Assembly (NCBI GenBank): GCA_020852855.1 | Contig: JADZAA010000042.1 | Location: forward strand, 1-54,165 | Direction: 5' to 3' | From: Bacteroidota bacterium | GTDB taxonomy: Bacteria; Bacteroidota; Ignavibacteria; Kapaibacteriales; UBA961 | DNA: 54,165 nt | In this document: piece after piece, positions 49,490 through 54,165 of the stretch | Layout of the letters: each line of letters opens with the position of its first letter | Position numbering within the stretch: the stretch's first letter is position 1 | The notes under the pieces: model-generated | Seen by the model: the letters and a program-made list of their open reading frames with translations, nothing else | Told to the model about the DNA's origin: nothing | Databases searched by the model: none | Position numbers and translations under genes: made by a program

Positions 49490-50419
49490 ATGAAAAAAAC
49501 TCTTGACATATATATTATCGTGTTTAGCGGTCTGTTATTAAGCACTTGCACTACGCCAACGAAGAACGCCGGCGATTCGCAGCGCGTTGAAGCTGCGGCG
49601 GTTGTGAAAAAGATTTCGTACAAGCATATTATTTTTGCTCCGGTGGCAGAGTCGTTATTGGTGCGCGGAATTGACACAATATTCTTACGCCAATTGCTTG
49701 ACGACGACCGTGTTGCCTTCAAAGAAAACCTAACGCGCTACAACGTAACAGGCTATCGCAATCCGCCCGATTATTCGCATAATTACAATGAAAAATCAGT
49801 TAAAAAAGCAAAAGAATTTTTGAATAATAATAACGACGCATTACTATCGGCCGAAAATGCTTACGGTGTTCCGAAAGAAGTAATTGCCTCTATACTTTGG
49901 ATTGAAACAAAATTTGGCGCAATATTGGGCAAGAACAATGTCCCGTCGGTATTTTTAAGCGTGGCGATGGCAAATCAGCCCGAATATTTAGCAATGAACA
50001 AAGACAATCTCCGCAAAAATTGGACGGGAACAAGCGATGAATTACAAGAACTCGATTTAAAAATAGAGCGACGCTCTCAAAAAAAATCTGCTTGGGCTTT
50101 AGATGAACTAATGGCTCTCGATACATTGAGAAGGCGCTCTCCTTTTCATCCGTTGGAATTATACGGCTCGGCCGCGGGTGCTTTCGGCTTGTCGCAATTT
50201 TTACCGTCGAGTTATTTACGCTGGGCAAAAGACGGCAACGGCGACAACGTAATTAATCTTTTTGAGCTGCGCGATGCCATGCACAGCATTGGCAATTACT
50301 TGAAAACAAACGGCTGGGGCGCAACACGCGAACAAAAAGAAAAAGCAGTTTTTCACTATAACAACAGCAAAGATTACGTGGCCGCTGTGCTTACGCTTGC
50401 CGATAAAATTAAGCGATAA
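49490..50419 (+). CDS. Lytic murein transglycosylase lipoprotein (MltB-like)
   Basis: 309 residues. The signal peptide ends in a lipobox (LLLSTC, Cys about 18), so it is a lipoprotein, probably in the outer membrane, and a natural substrate of Lnt encoded at 4372. The catalytic domain resembles MltB: AYGVPKEVIASILWIETKFGAILGKN carries the catalytic glutamate (WIETKFG), followed by SAAGAFGLSQFLPSSY. It cleaves peptidoglycan to 1,6-anhydro products. Downstream is a hairpin terminator shared with the convergent peptidase gene. Confidence 0.9.
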   Translation: MKKTLDIYIIVFSGLLLSTCTTPTKNAGDSQRVEAAAVVKKISYKHIIFAPVAESLLVRGIDTIFLRQLLDDDRVAFKENLTRYNVTGYRNPPDYSHNYNEKSVKKAKEFLNNNNDALLSAENAYGVPKEVIASILWIETKFGAILGKNNVPSVFLSVAMANQPEYLAMNKDNLRKNWTGTSDELQELDLKIERRSQKKSAWALDELMALDTLRRRSPFHPLELYGSAAGAFGLSQFLPSSYLRWAKDGNGDNVINLFELRDAMHSIGNYLKTNGWGATREQKEKAVFHYNNSKDYVAAVLTLADKIKR

Positions 50420-50437
50420 ACGTAATTTAACGCAAAC

Positions 50438-50475
50438 AAAAGCCGGCACTCACGCTTATATGGGTGTCGGCTTTT
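50438..50475. terminator. Bidirectional terminator between transglycosylase and peptidase genes
   Basis: AAAAGCCGGCAC (50438-50449) pairs with GTGTCGGCTTTT (50464-50475) with one G-T wobble, over a 14-base loop. T tracts lie at both ends, so both convergent genes can end here. Confidence 0.75.
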
Positions 50476-50498
50476 TATTTTGACGTTCACATTGTAAT

Positions 50499-51689
50499 CT
50501 AAGGCCTTAGCAACGGCTCTATTTCTGTTTGAATCGGCGATGACGGAGTAATTACGTCGCCGTCAGGCATTATGATAACGCTGATTTCCGAGCGCATCCC
50601 AACGTCGTTAGTAATATAAATTCCGGGTTCTATCGAGAAAGATGTGGCGGAAATTATTCGCCTTTCGTCATAGGTTTCGTAATTATCCATATTTGCGCCG
50701 GCACCGTGAGTTTCCGTAGTTATGCTGTGGCCGGTGCGGTGAATAAAGTATTTGCCGTAGCCCCTGTTTCCGATATAATTTCTGGCGGCTAAGTCGACTT
50801 CGTATCCGGCGACTACTTCACCGTCGGCAAAACGGCGACGAACCAAATCAAGCGCGGCATCGCGGCCGCCCGTTACCGCCGAAAAAATATCGGCGTATCG
50901 TTGCGGTACTTTCGCGCCCGTATAACACATCCACGTAATATCGGAAAAAACCGAGTCGGCTTTCGGTGATTTCGCCCACATATCAATCAGCACAAGTTCA
51001 TCGGACGGAATAACGGCGAAATGCTCGGCCGAAGGCGCGTAATGCGGGCTTGCCGCGTTACGTGCTACGGCTACAATCGGCGGACTGTCTGTTACCAGCC
51101 CCGATTTGTCGAATACGGCCAAAATATGTTGCTGTACGTCATATTCGGTAACGGAAATACAGTTTAATATTTTTTCACGTATGAAATCAAATGCCGAAAA
51201 CATCGCCTCGCGCAATTTCGGAGCGGTATATTCAAGATTTTCCGCTAATTGAGAGTCGCTCCAAACAGCATAAACTTTCTGCACCAAATCGGCAGACGAC
51301 ACTATATTGCCGCCGCATTTGCGAATAAATTCTATTGTTCCGGCATCTACTTTGCTTATCGTCGGAATAGCGTTGCAAGTCGAATACTCCATCGCAACAG
51401 TAGGATATGAAGTCACTATTTCACGCATAATGCTTTCCCATTCATCGCGGTTGGAATATAGTATTTGTCGCGCCGAAACATTGCCAAGCGTAAAATGCTC
51501 TATGGCATGAACAATCTTGAACGGCTCGCCGTGCGCCGGTATTCCTATCGCCCAACGCCGGGTGCAGTGAGTTTCGGGCGCAAGTTCTGCCGCTTGCCAT
51601 GCAATTGAATTGCAACCGCGAAAATCATATAACAACCAAAGGTCTATCCCCTCTTCGCAAAGTATATTTTGAATACGGGCAAATTCCAT
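50499..51689 (-). CDS. M24-family aminopeptidase, Xaa-Pro type
   Basis: 396-residue metallopeptidase of the creatinase/prolidase type. The N-terminal creatinase-like domain is about 1-155. The catalytic pita-bread domain has the five metal ligands: aspartates in IDMWAKSP and FSDITWM, histidine in HRTGHSITT, and glutamates in SIEPGIY and RSEISV. It removes N-terminal residues next to proline or cleaves proline dipeptides; the exact substrate cannot be read. It lies immediately after the haloperoxidase-like gene on the same strand, with 32 bases between. Confidence 0.92.
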   Translation of the reverse strand: MEFARIQNILCEEGIDLWLLYDFRGCNSIAWQAAELAPETHCTRRWAIGIPAHGEPFKIVHAIEHFTLGNVSARQILYSNRDEWESIMREIVTSYPTVAMEYSTCNAIPTISKVDAGTIEFIRKCGGNIVSSADLVQKVYAVWSDSQLAENLEYTAPKLREAMFSAFDFIREKILNCISVTEYDVQQHILAVFDKSGLVTDSPPIVAVARNAASPHYAPSAEHFAVIPSDELVLIDMWAKSPKADSVFSDITWMCYTGAKVPQRYADIFSAVTGGRDAALDLVRRRFADGEVVAGYEVDLAARNYIGNRGYGKYFIHRTGHSITTETHGAGANMDNYETYDERRIISATSFSIEPGIYITNDVGMRSEISVIIMPDGDVITPSSPIQTEIEPLLRP

Positions 51690-51721
51690 TTTTTTGTTTC
51701 CGTTTTTTTACTTGTTCCGCC

Positions 51722-53074
51722 TCAATTCTTTTTCAGCAGAATAAGTTTATTCACCACATTATTGCCTATCAACGTACCTACCCGATTGCCTTCATTCACC
51801 GAACGCGGAAAATGTATACCGCCATAGACGCGGCTCATTGCCGCTTCCTTAGCTGCCTCGTGAAAATTAGAAAAAGTGCGGGGTTTAAAGCCGAATGATA
51901 TTTCGGTATTGTCGGTAAATTTCACGGGGCCGAACACTTGCGTAAGAACTTCGGCGGCGGCGGCCGATATCGTCGCATGGCCGGCTGTGTATTCGGGAAA
52001 CGGCGGCGTTTGTATAAGCGGCTCCCAAGTCGAATCTATGTAACGGTTTATGTATGTAAAAGGACGTATGCCGTGACCGCGGAATTTTTCCTCCCAGCAA
52101 AGCAGAAATCCGTCGTAAAGCCCGATTGATGTAAGTGTATATGCCCTGAGCGATTCCATCATATCGAACTTAGCATTTTCACAGGCGATTTTGCAAATAT
52201 TTATCCAATGCCCGCCCGGAGAAATTTGCCTCGTATTAAACACAAAATGCCCCGCATTCCATGTTTTTATCGGACTGTCGTCCCAATACAAAGCTATATC
52301 CCTTTGTTCGTCTGTCAGCCCTTTGCAAGTCGTATAGGTTTGCATTACCATATCGTAGAACGCCGAGCCTTTTTCCTTGCTGAACGGAATCGGCGGCATG
52401 GGACGTAATTCATTACGATTATCCGCCACGCTCATTGGGCGCATAGTCGAAAAATAAGGGTCCAACGGCTCTGCAAAAGCCGGCGGCGTAGGCGACCAAT
52501 ATTGTTCGCCGCGAGGCCAATTATATCGCTTTCTGCCTTGATTTTTGGAATGTCCGTCGGATTTAAACCAAGGCGTCATAAATTTAATTACTTCATCGCC
52601 GTAATTCTTTGAACGTTCGATAATTGCGTTACCGTCGGAAACTCCGGCGTATTCGGCCGATATTTCTTTGATATTGGCATCGTACAAGCTGTCGCAAAGC
52701 GAACTGTGATATAGAATTTTCTTAATCATGCCGCGATATGCCTGTATCATTGATACACGCCAATCGTATTTTTTCGATTGGTCGGGCTGCGGAAATTCCT
52801 TCAAATCCGGTAACTGCCCGCCAAGCGAAGCGTATTTCGCGGCAAATCCCGGCTGCGCCGCCTGATACGCAGCAATATTCGTAAGTATTTCATTGCGACT
52901 TATAACACAAGGCGAAAAACCGTCGTACATAATAATGTCGGTTACTTTCCATACCCAATCATGCACGTATTTGGCTCCTGTTGCATTTATATGTTCTGCG
53001 GTGGGCGGCTCCGCGGCCCCCATAGGTAAAAAAGCGGTGCAAATCAGCAATGCCGCCATAAACAAACGCTTCAT
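51722..53074 (-). CDS. Vanadium-dependent haloperoxidase-like protein (PAP2 superfamily)
   Basis: 450 residues, exported (signal peptide MKRLFMAALLICTAFLPM, cleaved near GAA). The C-terminal part holds the vanadate/phosphate-binding motifs: KFRGHGIRP (K-x6-RP), TAGHATIS (acid-base histidine) and SRVYGGIHFPRS (Arg and His). The motif PSGH of haloperoxidases reads TAGH, so the serine that hydrogen-bonds vanadate is alanine. It may be a haloperoxidase, a phosphatase or an inactive relative. A 22-base palindrome lies 44 bases upstream. Confidence 0.85.
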   Translation of the reverse strand: MKRLFMAALLICTAFLPMGAAEPPTAEHINATGAKYVHDWVWKVTDIIMYDGFSPCVISRNEILTNIAAYQAAQPGFAAKYASLGGQLPDLKEFPQPDQSKKYDWRVSMIQAYRGMIKKILYHSSLCDSLYDANIKEISAEYAGVSDGNAIIERSKNYGDEVIKFMTPWFKSDGHSKNQGRKRYNWPRGEQYWSPTPPAFAEPLDPYFSTMRPMSVADNRNELRPMPPIPFSKEKGSAFYDMVMQTYTTCKGLTDEQRDIALYWDDSPIKTWNAGHFVFNTRQISPGGHWINICKIACENAKFDMMESLRAYTLTSIGLYDGFLLCWEEKFRGHGIRPFTYINRYIDSTWEPLIQTPPFPEYTAGHATISAAAAEVLTQVFGPVKFTDNTEISFGFKPRTFSNFHEAAKEAAMSRVYGGIHFPRSVNEGNRVGTLIGNNVVNKLILLKKN

Positions 53075-53117
53075 CTAAATCCCTCGATAAAAATTAGAAA
53101 TTTGTGAATTACGGAAC

Positions 53118-53139
53118 AATTGAACGGAAGTGTTCAATT
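53118..53139. promoter_or_regulatory. 22-base operator-like palindrome upstream of the haloperoxidase-like gene
   Basis: AATTGAAC-GGAAGT-GTTCAATT, perfect 8-base arms around a 6-base centre. It is 44 bases upstream of the minus-strand start at 53074 and 388 bases before the receptor gene. The geometry is that of a dimeric repressor site. Confidence 0.5.
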
Positions 53140-53515
53140 TGCGTAAAATGTGCCTTTGCGCTTCATTAAGTGGAGGCACGACAATTAACACAACAATAAA
53201 ATTACCAAAAATACGGCAAACAGGCTATGACTTTTCCCGTAAACGAACAGAAAAGCAAGTCGAAAGCAGCATAAACCGCACAAAATTTTCTGCCATGCAA
53301 ATCACAGCCGCATATTGCGAAACATGGAATTCGGATGCGGTAAATTTCCCGATGAATGTATTTCTGTATTACATGTTGCAAATTTTTATGTCATTGTAAA
53401 AATATATTTTGGTAATTCGCTTGTATTTTATTAGGTTAGAGCCGGACTGACCATAGATGCCATTTATATTTCCCCCGCACGTAAAACCGCGGGTATTATC
53501 TTTTAAATTTCATAT

Positions 53516-53519
53516 GGAG
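53516..53519 (+). promoter_or_regulatory. Shine-Dalgarno of the chemotaxis receptor gene
   Basis: GGAG seven bases before ATG 53527. This is one of only two clear Shine-Dalgarno sequences seen in the window and supports the chosen start. Confidence 0.5.
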
Positions 53520-53526
53520 TTATTGT

Positions 53527-54165
53527 ATGTTTTCACGTTTCAACAATTTAAGAATAGCCGCCAAAGTGTGGCTTGGTTGCGGTGTGATAATGGCGATTTC
53601 TCTTATCATTACGGCGTATTTATTATTTACGCTTAACGGCACAGCCAAAGACGGTGTTGCCAGCTATAAGACGCAGGTAATGCCGTTGCGAGATTTGATG
53701 TATATGTTGAATCATCTCGGCAATGCTCAAGTAGCATTGCGCAACGGAATGATTCTGCAAGGCGACGGCAATATGGAAAGTGCAATAAAATTCTACGACA
53801 AAGTGCCGGTTGCCATAGACAGCGTCCGATATTACGGCTCGGCATATAAGCAAGAGCTTGTTACGGAAGAGGGCAAACAAGCGTATCAAAATTTCGCGGA
53901 AGTCCTGAATCGTTACGACAAATATTTGCACGATTTGATTGACGGAAGGCTCCGCGGCGGCAACCTGAAAGAGGGCGTACAGTTTATGGTGACAAACGGC
54001 GTTGAATTGGTTAAAGCCGTGAATGCCGCATGCGTTGCAATGCAAAACAATAAATTAAGTACGGCTAAACGTATGACGGACGAGCATGAAGCGCAGGCTG
54101 CAACCGCTATGTATATTGCACTCGGTATGATTTTACTGGCATTAATAATTTGCTTTTTTGCAGTA
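53527..54165 (+). CDS. Methyl-accepting chemotaxis protein, N-terminal part (4HB sensor)
   Basis: 213 residues, open to the window edge. A short cytoplasmic start (MFSRFNNLRIAAKVWLG) is followed by TM1 (GVIMAISLIITAYLLF), then a helical periplasmic region of about 150 residues (VMPLRDLMYMLNHLGNAQVA, FAEVLNRYDKYLHDLIDGR) of the four-helix-bundle type, and the start of TM2 (YIALGMILLALIICFFA). This is the sensor half of a chemoreceptor; the HAMP and signalling domains lie outside. A sensor kinase with the same sensor cannot be fully excluded. Confidence 0.8.
   Translation, partial: MFSRFNNLRIAAKVWLGCGVIMAISLIITAYLLFTLNGTAKDGVASYKTQVMPLRDLMYMLNHLGNAQVALRNGMILQGDGNMESAIKFYDKVPVAIDSVRYYGSAYKQELVTEEGKQAYQNFAEVLNRYDKYLHDLIDGRLRGGNLKEGVQFMVTNGVELVKAVNAACVAMQNNKLSTAKRMTDEHEAQAATAMYIALGMILLALIICFFAV

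Larger units (their letters stand above)
53075..53526. other. Gene-free spacer between the haloperoxidase-like gene and the chemotaxis receptor
   Basis: 452 bases with no supported gene. It holds a palindrome at 53118-53139 and a small hairpin CCCGC/GCGGG at 53474-53493 in the leader of the receptor gene, followed by a GGAG. An 89-codon plus-strand frame at 53130-53399 overlaps the palindrome and is rich in rare-looking combinations, so I do not call it. Confidence 0.55.

Noticed and set aside
53130..53399. 89-codon plus-strand open frame in the last spacer
   Set aside because: It starts inside the 22-base palindrome, lacks a Shine-Dalgarno sequence and has an unconvincing composition.

Overview
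The window reads as a chromosomal piece of a Gram-negative bacterium of the Bacteroidota/Chlorobiota/Ignavibacteriota/Kapaibacteriota (FCB) group. The evidence is four large exported proteins with C-terminal type IX secretion (T9SS) sorting domains, OmpA-type outer-membrane proteins (one with thrombospondin type-3 repeats), a carboxypeptidase-regulatory-like/DUF5686 protein, a thioredoxin-reductase-type ferredoxin-NADP reductase, Mpl (meso-DAP murein recycling), few Shine-Dalgarno sequences and occasional TAnnTTTG boxes. No rRNA, tRNA, insertion sequence, prophage or CRISPR array is visible. Species-level placement is not possible from reading alone.

Layout. 1-650: the end of an unidentified gene, a small frameshifted gene and the htpG terminator. 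654-9008: housekeeping block (htpG; an unknown gene followed by tsaB, lnt and a thioredoxin-like gene; rsmB; truA; a cupin). 9229-13387: a small Spy/CpxP-like periplasmic protein, a LexA homologue that has lost its self-cleavage residues, a von Willebrand factor A (VWA) protein, and a tyrosine-recombinase-like protein missing half of its catalytic residues. 13523-17693: 3-hydroxyacyl-CoA dehydrogenase, TSP3/OmpA protein, DJ-1/PfpI protein and NAD kinase. 17782-23944: two tandem paralogous IgGFc-binding-like T9SS cargo proteins of exactly equal length, closed by a strong terminator. 24045-29447 (minus): a beta-propeller/Ig T9SS protein, ruvA and an acyl-CoA dehydrogenase. 29637-35428 (plus): PLD-type nuclease, exonuclease III, ferredoxin-NADP reductase, proS, pdxA. 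35453-45898 (minus): ligA, mpl, a double-OmpA protein and a 1573-residue VWA/WD40/HYDIN-type T9SS protein. 46286-54165: mnmM, DUF5686 protein, a lytic transglycosylase lipoprotein, an M24 peptidase, a vanadium-haloperoxidase-like protein and the start of a chemotaxis receptor cut by the window edge.

The parts most worth a second look are the cleavage-dead LexA beside a degenerate recombinase, the VWA/WD40 giant coupled to a protein with two OmpA-like domains (possibly a surface assembly anchored to peptidoglycan), the equal-length tandem T9SS pair, a lone PLD nuclease with a C-terminal winged-helix-like tail, and two clean operator-like palindromes.
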